From the NCBI GenBank assembly GCA_921293015.1, contig OV121086.1:43355402-43419401 (forward strand): DNA of 64,000 nucleotides. The letters run 5' to 3'. Under the pieces are notes generated by a model, which did not search any database, was not told the DNA's origin, and was given only the letters and a program-made list of their open reading frames with translations. This document shows, in pieces, positions 54,634 to 64,000 of the stretch. A program made the translations under genes and the position numbers. Source of the stretch: Phorcus lineatus (Eukaryota; Mollusca; Gastropoda; Trochida; Trochidae). Position 1 is the stretch's first letter. Every line of letters begins with the position of its first letter.

Positions 54634-57600
54634 CTGAAATGTATATGGAATGACGTAGAGAAAAGAAAATTATTGCTGAGGAAGCAGAATTAACTTTGAA
54701 ATGTGGAAGGCAACTAAGTGAAATATGGCAAAACAGAGAAGAATGAAATGGCTTCAAAAAGGAGAAACTTTCATTTTATCACATGTAAATATATTTGAAA
54801 CTTACGCATTCTAGTTCTCCTCATAGATTTGGTAATTATGAACTGCATTTAAATATATTGTCCCTCTTTTAAAATTCAAAATTTAATTTGATTTAATTTA
54901 ATTTGACATGTTTTTCTTTCAAGATTGATATGAATTAATACTAAAGTCAGTTTAATCTGTTCTCTTGACTGTCACTGACTAATTCTCAAAATGTGGAATT
55001 TGGGTTCCACTGCTTTATCGTAATTCAACATAACTCATTATTGTCTTCTCCAACTGATGCTTATGGTGAAAATAATGTGGACATCTTTTTTTTCTTGCTA
55101 TCAGTGAGAATCTTTTAATTACTAAATTGACATTATGCCAGTAATTGCCAATAAATCATATATGTCATGTGTTTCACTTTCATAGTCATTTACACCTGTT
55201 GTATGATTATTCCAGATAACCCTTGCAGGTTTTACAGCAATGGTTATCACAAATGTCTTATTGGCTTTCCTCTTATCATTATTTTCTTATGCATTTAGTA
55301 CACTACTTACAAACTTTAAATATCTGTTGTTACATTTTAAGATTGGTCATATAGGGTAATATGTCTAAGTTACAAAAATGGCACTGATTTGAAAAATGCA
55401 TTATTAATTGTTTTAGCTCGCTTTTTAGTTAAGTTAATATATTTTATCAAATAAAAGGAAGTATGGCATTTCTTCATCTGATATTAGATTCGATTTCACA
55501 ATCAAAAGTTTTAACTGAATAGAAAGTTTCTCATGGTTGTCATGTTTCACAGAATTGCACTGGGTAGGGGAGTACTGAATTACAGTAATAAGAAATTAGT
55601 TGACTTAAATGAATTGAACATCCACATGTCAAATGCACATGAGAGACATCGCCAAACTTGCACTGAGTACCTGATGTGTTTTTGGACAATTGAACTAATG
55701 TCTTGAGCAGATTTGAATGTTTTTTTAAAATAAATTTGTTTTACTTAATGTGATAACTGAAATACCTCTTGTGTTGCAAAATAATATACTTGTCATCTGA
55801 AAAATAGTTGTAAAGATCCTAATGCACATCATCCAGTAAGTCTATCTCTTAGACCAAACTTCTCTTATTTACTCAGGAGCTCTTACTATAAAGTCATTTC
55901 ATATTTAGTAACTGAAGGCCAAGTATTGATTTTTTTTCTGCCTCGAGCCAATTCAAGACAGGGAACCCACTAGTCCGAAACTTCTGTGAGAGTGCTCTCC
56001 CTTGAACCACTGCTATCCAAAGGGGCTGCAGGTAGAGCCTCTCACACAGCAACCGATTGGTTCAGGTGGTTATCATCACTAATTGTAAATCTTTTTGTTG
56101 AAGTATAATATGATTATAGTTATTTTTATTGCTTTTACATTGGAACCTGTATTTTATAATTCTGTCTTATGCTTAATGTCTCAGGGTAAAATGTATATAC
56201 TCTTGCTAGAGGGGACATGTTTTACCCTGAGACAGAATGTATTAATATGTCTACAAATGACAATGTTGAATTCTATGTGTCCATTTAAAATTCTTTTAAT
56301 TTATCTCTTTTTATGCACTCATTGAATCTATACAAATAATTCTGAAGATATATTTGTCAAATGTGTCTTTACAATAACTTATTACAGATAACAGTTTAAC
56401 TTCACCTTAAAATTTGTGGTGTTTTGCCTTGTTATTTTTTGTACATCTCTTTATTTCTTTTATTTTTTTACTGTCCATGTTTTACTGCATACAGTATATG
56501 TTATATTATGTCATCATTTGACTAAAATGTGATTTATTAAGAATTTGAATGATTAATTTATCTAATTACTTAAATTTCAAAAGAACAATTGAAATTAATT
56601 TCAAAATGCTCATGTTACATTTTAATTAGAATGTGTTCAAAATTCATACTTTTCAAATGTCTCAGTAACTTTTTTTATATTGTAGTAGAAAGTTTATGTA
56701 ACAATTTGATTGTATAAAGAGATCAGAAATATTCAACATATCAGTTTTTCCTTTAATCATTCTTAAATGATTCTTTTGTCAACAGCATTACAGGAACACA
56801 GTTATTCTGTACCTTAGCATCTTCTTTTATTCTGACAGAGTATTCATTGTTAACATTGGAAACAACAATTATATGGTTGTGTACAGTTTTGGAATATTAC
56901 ATAAAACATCATAATAAAGAAAATAAAATTAGTTGTGCTTGTTATTGTATTTGACCTTAGCTGATTAATTGGATTTTACCTCTGTGCATTACATGCCCAA
57001 AAGTTAATTATGATGCACATAATATACTGATTATTAGATGTTTTATTCCACATGCATTAATTATTAAGAGACAATCCAGGTTTTGTACGCTATAGAATCT
57101 ATATCTGTATCCATAATATGATATATCTGAATCTTATCAAATTCTAAAATAAACTTTGAATGTATGCAAGACAAGAGGTGAACATGCATAACTCTGATCA
57201 TAAACTACACTGGGACCTGTTATCATTGGGTCAGTGGATAACGGTAGCGTGACCTAATGGTTTGAATTTAGATCATTTGTTGTCAGTCGCATGAAGAGGG
57301 AATATGAATACATGTGTGAACAAATCTGTTAAAGTGTTTTAAGAGTGTCTTTTAAGTTTGTCTCCCCCGTATCAATTTTTTTAACATTAAAACTCATAAT
57401 ATTTTTGGCAAAATATTTGAAATACGTTTTTAATGTATAATAACGACAATTTCTAGCTTTGAGGAGGTCATGAATGGAATGATAGAGAGAATCCAATCCG
57501 GCAAATTATACTCAAAAGTTTGTTTCCCCCAAAAAGTGTTTGTGCTGGCCAAGGAATGTGAAAAAGATTACGATTATATTGTTTATCTAGCTTCTGTATG

Positions 57601-57676
57601 GTACTCAATCATAATCCTTATACAAATTAGAAACTTGAAGACAGTGTGATTGAAGATTAAATGAGGAACATCCTTT
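54634..57676. other. 3' UTR of the ankyrin gene and convergent intergenic region
   Basis: Three kb between the ankyrin stop codon and the stop codon of the convergent MGAT2-like gene. Plus-strand AATAAA-type signals occur, the first at 55150-55155, which would give a 3' UTR of about 530 bases. A 15-bp perfect stem lies at 56177-56234. No exon or clear mobile element otherwise. Confidence 0.45.
56177..56234. repeat. Short perfect hairpin
   Basis: TGTCTCAGGGTAAAA at 56177-56191 pairs perfectly with its complement at 56220-56234 across a 28-base loop. It is too isolated and short to call an RNA gene, and the orientation of any transcript is unknown. Confidence 0.5.
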
Positions 57677-59038
57677 TCACTGCTTAGCAAATATTTTACT
57701 CGTTTTACTTTCAATGAGGCTTATCGTATCTGTCATATTACCATTAAAGATGCTCTGACAGAACACTTGATCTCTAGGATCCGCCCATCCCCCATTTGGA
57801 CTGATAGGCACAAAGGAATCACGAAAGTCAACCCTATACGTTACTGACATGTGTTTTGGAAACATAACGTCTTCGTTGGCTATTGAATGAATACCTAACC
57901 TTTTCACGAGGCTGTCAATCGAACACTCTTGATCAGCTATATTTCTGTGGAAGCCATGACAAACTCCAGTGTGATAGACTCGACTTGCCAATGGCTGAAG
58001 AATGTACATTCGTCCGCCCATGCATCTAGTTATAGTGTAGTGTAGCGACCAGTCCCAGTTATAGTCATCATACGTGCAGAAAATGAAGGCACAGAGTTTA
58101 AATTCATCCCAGAACTCTCGTTCAAAAGCCATGCCTCTTCCAACTCCAACTTGCCATATAGTTTTTCTTACTTCATTAGCGAAAGTTCTGAAAGTCGCTT
58201 TAGGAAATTCCTCATAATCTCCGAGAATAAACATTTTGATGTCACTTTCCTCAGTTTTTAATTCTCTTAGTTTTGTTATGACGTGGATTGTATCTTCAAG
58301 AAGATAGTAATCTTCGTCAATTCTCAGGAACATTCCGTCGAAGTCTCTCAGTAAGTTAACGCGTTCCATTACGAAATGCATATGCCAGAGCCAATGGTGT
58401 TTCATCTGTACGACTTTAGCTTCCCTGAAATGCCCATAACTGTCCGGAGTATAGGCATTGTTGCATTTCCGTCTCCGGCGAAGGTTCATGTCTCTTGGAC
58501 AGTCGTTCGGATCGGTTCCCGGAAATGAGTTCGGAGATACTTGTAGAGAGTATGGGTAAAATATCTGAAGAACCGGAAAAGCAATTATCTCTTTTATGAC
58601 GTCATTGATTTCGTCTGAATAGATATCATGACTGAATATAACCAAAGATTTCTCGATATATTTGACATTAGTCAAAGATTTTATCAAATGTTTTAGTTCA
58701 TTAAGTCGGTTATGAACTTGTACAATTATGACGACACTTTCAGTATTTAATTTTAATCCAAGACGATATGCATTGCGAATGTACTGCTCGCGATTCAATT
58801 CTTCTAGAATGTCTTTCAGTTCCGGTTTCCGGGTACTCAGAACCTGGGAGTAATGTCCCCTGCTTTTAGTCGGTGTCTTCAACTTCTCATCGAACGATAA
58901 AACACTTTTGTAGAAAGTATTCACGACTGTTGTTCCTTTTTTTGCCGCTAGAAGAAAAAAAAGTAATTCCCAAAGTAGAAAAATCAACACCAGCCACAGA
59001 AGGAGTTTGTAAATGGTCTTCCTCAAGTAGCATCTCAT
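57677..59038 (-). CDS. MGAT2: MGAT2-like Golgi N-acetylglucosaminyltransferase (453 aa, single exon)
   Basis: Alpha-1,6-mannosyl-glycoprotein 2-beta-N-acetylglucosaminyltransferase family (GnT-II), which adds GlcNAc to the second mannose arm of N-glycans in the Golgi. Type II layout: short basic N-terminus, membrane anchor at residues 11-32, a stem to about 95, then a catalytic domain. Family blocks: VQVHNR (106-111), VIFSHDIYSDEIN (133-145), FPGTDPNDCPRD (172-183), DSYGHFREAK (199-208), FCTYDDYNWDWSLHY (320-334), NGGWADPRD (415-423). The metal-binding motif, EEDHY in human MGAT2, is here DEDYY (241-245): the key aspartate stays and His becomes Tyr. Intronless, as vertebrate MGAT2 is. Length is close to the human enzyme (447 aa). 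It may be one of several paralogues rather than the strict orthologue. Confidence 0.9.
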   Translation of the reverse strand: MRCYLRKTIYKLLLWLVLIFLLWELLFFLLAAKKGTTVVNTFYKSVLSFDEKLKTPTKSRGHYSQVLSTRKPELKDILEELNREQYIRNAYRLGLKLNTESVVIIVQVHNRLNELKHLIKSLTNVKYIEKSLVIFSHDIYSDEINDVIKEIIAFPVLQIFYPYSLQVSPNSFPGTDPNDCPRDMNLRRRRKCNNAYTPDSYGHFREAKVVQMKHHWLWHMHFVMERVNLLRDFDGMFLRIDEDYYLLEDTIHVITKLRELKTEESDIKMFILGDYEEFPKATFRTFANEVRKTIWQVGVGRGMAFEREFWDEFKLCAFIFCTYDDYNWDWSLHYTITRCMGGRMYILQPLASRVYHTGVCHGFHRNIADQECSIDSLVKRLGIHSIANEDVMFPKHMSVTYRVDFRDSFVPISPNGGWADPRDQVFCQSIFNGNMTDTISLIESKTSKIFAKQ

Positions 59039-61027
59039 TTTGAAGACGATAAGTTTTTAAACAACCATATGTAGCTTAAATCATACCAATCATAAATCAG
59101 TCGGTGCATGAACCAGTAGAAGATGACTTATGGTGATCAAAACTAGCGTCCATGTATGTCCCTTTCTGTTACTTGAACATGTCTATAACCAAAACATCTT
59201 TATCCCAGTGCAGCTCCTTGAAGATTCAGACTCTTTATGTCAAAAGTGTTTATTTTCTTGCATGTAGAGATGAACTGTTAAAATTCTTTTAGATGAACAG
59301 GCATAGTTCACAGTTTCCACATGGGGCAAAACACTCGTTGTGATATTTCATATTTTCGAGTAGAAATCGTAATCAAGGCTAATTATTTTTTCAATATCTA
59401 TATGCCCATCAATAAACAAATCATCTTGAATTTCCGAATCCATGGATATAATTGTGCACAAATGTGTCCATAGAAAAAAAAGTTGAATAGTTCATAAATA
59501 CATACTGGTAGACATCCAAAGCTAAAATGGTCAAGTGGATATATCCTTTCACGTGCAACCATCAAACATGGTACAATGTTACGTTCACTCGAGTGTCCAC
59601 GTTCAACGACAAACAACCGATAATATCACTGATAATAACCACGTGATTCTATAAGGTCATCAACCTACAATGATAACAACAGTTGATAGCCCGTATTAAG
59701 TGACACTTTGTTATGTTTTGAGAAGGATATTGTCCTAGTAGAGTTCTTAACAGCCATTGCCTAGGTTATCATATTTTCTTGGTCCAATCTCATCCTAAAA
59801 GCAATCAGTGGCTTCATTACTTTATATGGTTTAAAACTTTATATAATCCACAGCTGCTGGTTTTGGTGGTTTTGTTATTTGTTGTGAAGGTTGTAAAAAG
59901 ATCTCTTTTTATCTTAATTAACTGAATCCTCGACTACATGACCATCTAATGGCAAGCCAATCACGACAGCAGAGTGTGATGGGAAGATGACAAACTGTAC
60001 ACATATCCCGTTTGTTTTCTTTCGTTTATTTTAAACACAGACACCATTAATACAAATGACTATGTTTTTCACACTTTTATTTACATTCATCCTGAGGCAG
60101 GTTTTTGTTTGCAGTTTTCCAAATTTCGATACTCTTTTTCGATTGGAATATATCAATTGAAAATGACTGCAAAATTAATTGCTGCAAATACTATCAGGAT
60201 TTTTATTTATAAAAGAAATAGATAATCCCCAATTATACCAATGATAATAATAATAATAGTACATTAAGCCTCTACGATCACGTCAACGTCATTGACTGTC
60301 TCATGGAATGTTTTACATGCAGTCATTGGCAGGAAATTTTATGTTAAACCTTCAAGTTTCTGGAAACCATTGACTTCCAGGCAAGTAGGCGTCCAGTTCC
60401 CTCGTCTTCCTCAGCGCTCTGGCATGCTGGCATTGCTTGGTTTCTACTATTTCAACAACGAACATATCGGTATTATATTATCCACTGTTTTAGCCCGGAA
60501 GTTTGGTCACGCTTATTTGTTATTCACCACCTCACTTCACTCTAAATTGGCTGTTCTTTTTATATAATATGCACTATCTAAAGTATCGAAATTAAAAGAT
60601 TTTAAACATCAGCTCCGTTCCATGATTAATGAAAATCAATTTTCAAAGTTATTTTTATCCAGGAGTTCTTTTTTTGACCTTGCTTCTGAAGGGATAAGCT
60701 ACAGCATATAAATGTTCGCTCATTTGTCTCATATGTTTTCCTTAGCAAATATTGTTATGTTTATGTTCTTTTAATCTATATTTAACATCAAAACATGAAA
60801 AGTAATTCTATTGAGAGAGAGAAAGGTCGATTGTTTGTCGTGATTCCTCCGCTTATTTACAAGAACAAGAGTAGAAAATACGAATCATAACTTTCAAGTG
60901 TGTCTACTTGGAATGTGATTGGGATCAGGTGCATCATGTATTCATCACTTCTTTCAAACACTTCCAAAAGGATCTCTTACATTGGAATCAGGTAGTTATC
61001 TATTTTAAAAAAGTGTGGCTGTGATAG
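59039..61027. other. Upstream flank of the MGAT2-like gene, no feature recognised
   Basis: About 2 kb of AT-rich sequence. The MGAT2-like promoter should be just above 59038. Frames at 59398-59616 and 60292-60567 have no family resemblance. A short (AAT)n tract is at about 60242-60257. Nothing else supportable. Confidence 0.4.
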
Positions 61028-61033
61028 TAAATA

Positions 61034-61356
61034 TATGGTGGCTGATTTCTGCCATTCGTGTATTCGCTATTTCGTAATATCCCAACCTAGGGCGAAATAA
61101 CGAAGACGCGATGCGAAATAGCGAAGTAGCGATGCGAAACAGCGAAATGGCGATGCGAAACAGCGAAAGGGCGATGCGAAGTAGCGATGCGAAGTAACGA
61201 AGGCACGATGCACTTTTGCTTCGATACTTCGCATCGCATCTTCGCTATTTCGCATCGCACCTTCGCTATTTCGCATCGCTATTTCGCTATTTCGCATCGC
61301 TATTTCGCCCTAGCACGAAATAGCGAAGACGCGAATGGCAGAAATCAGCCACCATA
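61034..61356. mobile_element. Fold-back element with GCGAAATAGCGA internal repeats
   Basis: A 323-bp near-palindrome. Both ends read TATGGTGGCTGATTTCTGCC inward, and an exact 6-bp repeat TAAATA flanks it (61028-61033 and 61357-61362). Each arm consists of tandem units of about 20 bp based on GCGAAATAGCGA / GATGCGAAAT, inverted across the centre, so it is far more GC- and CpG-rich than its surroundings. Open frames on both strands (MRNSE repeats) come from the tandem units and are not genes. The TATGG end and 6-bp duplication echo the element at 36071-38887. Confidence 0.87.
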
Positions 61357-62246
61357 TAAATATACTCAGGAACATTTCTCTTCATAAACCACTCGGTGGA
61401 AATTATTATAGGTTACGAGCAAACGAGCTACCACGTTATCAAGTGCCAAGTCAACTCTTATAAATTAGGATGATAAAATGGACTTCACACCAATATGTTA
61501 AACGAGAAGGAATACCACGTTGCAGTAAGTCTAACTCAAAATGCTCGCTACGCGCTACACTACTACATGAAGCTTGGGACTGGTTATATTCATGCTCATT
61601 GTTCCACTATATACAACTGTTTCTTGAATGGATAAAACATTGTAAAACTTCATCGGGAATGACGCGTACATTGTAGATATTAATTTTGTCTTTTTTTAGT
61701 ACGGATGCATGCATTCTTTCCCAGCATGTAGCTCAAGTCATATCGTACATAGTTTTATCGGATTTCCGCTAGAAAAACAAGCAAAACATTGGAAGACAAT
61801 ATTTCAATAAAATTTACCAATGAAAATACGTCATTCATAGAAACAAACGAAGATGACTAAGTTTTTTCGAATGAAAACTTTCGAAACGACACCGTCAATC
61901 AGGCTTTTCATTTTCTACCCTGAGAAATGTTCGTCTTAAGTTAGAATAGGATTGTTTCACTTGAGCTACCTCTGTGAATAGAGAATGGTTTGCGTAAGTT
62001 ATTTACGAGTCTAAATTGATTTTGAAACAAAGCATTAGGTGATGTCAACGAAAAATTACGATCAAACATTTTAAACTATAACAAGCCGCTTTTCATTGTT
62101 TTATCATGAAATTAAAAGAACCATGTCGAGTTGCCTAGTTAACCAATACAAAATCAATTACTATCTGAACATCATCGCGAATCCGAATTTAAAAATGAAA
62201 ATTGCGTTTTTGAAATGAAACGTAAACTGATATGATTTTCAAAAAA
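61357..62246. other. 3' flank of the IGFBP-domain gene
   Basis: About 900 bp with no exon recognised. It holds one diverged arm of the CCATTCTC hairpin family at 61963-61989 (GAGCTACCTCTGTG ... GAGAATGG), with no matching arm nearby. Confidence 0.4.
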
Positions 62247-62252
62247 TTTATT
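62247..62252 (-). terminator. Polyadenylation signal AATAAA of the IGFBP-domain gene
   Basis: Minus-strand AATAAA about 50 bases after the stop codon of the IGFBP-domain gene, at the usual distance for a short 3' UTR. It supports the terminal-exon assignment. Confidence 0.55.
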
Positions 62253-62303
62253 GGCGAAATTTACTGTTCATTTCATTGAATCTTCAGCTGGCTCGGGTGC
62301 GAG

Positions 62304-63895
62304 TTACCACTTTCTCTGAAAAACGAATAAGGAATGAGCCAATGAACAAGAACAAGAAAAGATTATTGAATAATTCAATACACAGTCGTCAAGACTTGAA
62401 CTTCTTACTTAACCTTCTGTAAAACTGTCATTTCTTATTTCGGTAAAAGAGTGCATATTTTGCCAATTATACAATGAATCTTACCGTTGAAATACATGTC
62501 CCGAAGTAGAAACTTAACACTGATCCTTGTCTTCTTTCACATCGTAGTCCTGTTTTGCATCTACAACATGATTACATCATTTTTATATATATGTCAACGT
62601 GTGTCGTTGGTTAGGTTGTGTAAATGAATTGACAGTCAAGCCTTTACATTATCTTGTGAAGATCGCATACTATGTGAGAAGAGGTTTAGTCGTTTCCAGG
62701 TATTTTTTGGCGTGACTGACAGCGACCTGCAGCTGTCAACCATGCATGCGTGGATGAGGTAGGTTACACTTTCGAAACTTTGTCGTATGTTCTAATCCAT
62801 AAAGCGTTGCATCGCCAAGGACTTAATTTAGAATATACGCCAATCCTTTTCAAATATAGCACAGTGGTTAAAGGGGCACAGATTATGTTGTTGGTCATGT
62901 CAAACTTCATATATGGTGTTTTTTTATCGATAGGTTGTGGTCGTTTCTGATATTTAGCATATTGATGCTTATCAGTTCAGTATAGTAACGCTGAATAGGT
63001 GACAGTCGTCATTTATGATAAACCCAAAAAGTGGCTATGACTCATGCATGTGACTAAAACGTAATTTTGAAAACTTATTTATTGCAGACTCAGCGACATT
63101 TATGAATTGGCAGTAGTAAATACTAAATAGGACATTGAATAATAGAAATTGAATGTAACACAGATGTTCTTCTTCCCCATACTTATATGTCGTATTCAAT
63201 GTACAATTAAAAAGAAAAGATGTTTTGACATTTAGGAGATTGATATTTAACTTTGAATAGGTGATGTGAACTGCACTCATGTCATATGCTATTTCAGTTC
63301 TTATTTAAGCCACATACAACATTTATTCAACATACTTTGTTTTACTTTTAGTTCTTGTTTATAAGAAATAAGATAAGTCCTGACTTATCAATTAAAAATA
63401 TACAAGTACATAAATATTACTATATATACGTCTTTATCTTCAGTAATTTATAAGAGTTGGCAATTAGTTGTCAATGTTATCTGAGGATAGTGAGGTGCTT
63501 TTGATTACAAAAACCAAAGAAATTTCTATGGCAAATCGGATGTTTACCATGTTATTAGAACTACTACGAATAAGACTGAGGCTGTGTTTAATTTATTTCA
63601 ACATGGAAAACTAAATTGCACTATATCCATATATTTGTGTACGTTAAGTTAATTAAAGGTGCGCAATGTATCTCAATCACACTTATTACCTTGGATTTAA
63701 CCATCCACATGTTTGGCCTTCCCTTCTGGCACAAACTTTACAGCAGCCACAGACACTATTCACTGGTTCGCAATCTTTCTCCTCAGCAATGGATTTGCAC
63801 TTAACCGAATCACAATGAAGACAGGACAAGCCACTGCTCCGTGTAACAATCACTGTCAAACAGAGAACTACCAAAAGCGTTGCTGTTGATTCCAT
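62304..63895 (-). CDS. Secreted single IGFBP-domain protein, perlustrin-like (3 exons, 97 aa)
   Basis: Exons on the minus strand: 63690-63895, 62485-62560, 62304-62315, with GT..AG junctions and consistent phases; the last exon encodes only three residues and the stop. Residues 1-22 are a signal peptide. The mature part has exactly twelve cysteines (25, 28, 33, 42, 49, 51, 52, 55, 63, 70, 76, 91), the number and spacing of the IGFBP N-terminal domain, with CGCCKVCARREGQTCG as its signature. Nothing follows the domain, so it belongs with single-domain proteins such as molluscan perlustrin and arthropod SIBD-1, reported in shell matrix or haemolymph and able to bind insulin-like peptides. The start is the Met just before the signal peptide; an upstream in-frame Met (63985) would spoil it. 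Exon 3 is the least certain part. Confidence 0.82.
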
Positions 63896-64000
63896 GTTTC
63901 CACGTCGACTGAATAATGCTTGTGATTTTTCCTGATACGCATGTAGTATATGGCAACATCCGTGTTCACACCTAGACCGTCGCACAAACGAGGGGAAGTT
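63896..64000. promoter_or_regulatory. Partial upstream region of the IGFBP-domain gene
   Basis: Only 105 bp upstream of the start codon is in the window. It must contain 5' UTR or promoter sequence, but no motif stands out. Confidence 0.4.

Noticed and set aside
56177..56234. Hairpin whose 3' arm contains CCCTGAGA, the lin-4/miR-125 seed
   Set aside because: The match is limited to the seed, lies on the wrong arm, and the stem is shorter than a miRNA precursor; most likely coincidence.
61067..61387. MRNSE-repeat frames on both strands
   Set aside because: Generated by the tandem units of the fold-back element; identical behaviour on both strands argues against coding.

Overview
The window is animal nuclear DNA: AT-rich, with short exons flanked by GT..AG introns, many decayed mobile elements, and no operons or ribosome binding sites. 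A mollusc, probably a bivalve, is the best guess. The support is repeats of a style I know from molluscan genomes (178-bp monomers ending in a GACGGACGGA / TATACCCCC signature, and a GGCGTTAAAC / ACTCACTCAC tail) and a small perlustrin-like single-IGFBP-domain gene. This is inference; no species can be named.

Five host genes could be assembled exon by exon with consistent splice phases. (1) 839-4296, minus, 7 exons: a secreted or surface-anchored DNase I-family nuclease of 316 aa with all catalytic residues. (2) 19147-26528, minus, 6 exons: SLC35E3-like nucleotide-sugar-transporter-family protein, 308 aa. (3) 27103-54633, plus, 20 exons: a 666-aa intracellular protein with N-terminal ankyrin repeats, an F5/8C (discoidin)-like beta-sandwich, a small helical segment and a C-terminal Ig-like segment; I do not recognise it as a named family. 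Genes 2 and 3 are head to head, with 574 bp between start codons that carry ETS and E-box motifs. (4) 57677-59038, minus, one exon: an MGAT2-like Golgi N-acetylglucosaminyltransferase of 453 aa. (5) 62304-63895, minus, 3 exons: a 97-aa secreted protein with one complete 12-cysteine IGFBP N-domain.

The rest is mainly mobile DNA. From 5.0 to 14.1 kb there is a nested block: an old L1-like plus-strand LINE is split by a younger minus-strand LINE with an intact 1128-codon endonuclease/reverse-transcriptase ORF and a 2A-like motif, and that insert carries a terminal-repeat element with an 8-bp target duplication. Other families have two or three copies here, so their ends and target duplications can be compared: a CAGTCTGATTAAAATC family with 10-bp duplications (2.4, 15.0, 33.9 kb), a GATTTCGTAGAC family with 8-bp duplications (5.4, 27.7 kb), a TTAA-associated GAGCCACTCC family (16.4, 28.9 kb), a hAT remnant in SLC35E3 intron 1, and two fold-back elements with TATGG ends and 6-bp duplications (36.1-38.9 kb and 61.0 kb). 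The 11.3-kb intron 2 of the ankyrin gene holds many of these.

The five host genes have no evident shared pathway. I found no convincing tRNA, rRNA, CRISPR array or bacterial-type system. The items most worth a second look are the ankyrin-discoidin-Ig protein, the 2A-bearing LINE and its nested history, and the TATGG / 6-bp fold-back elements.
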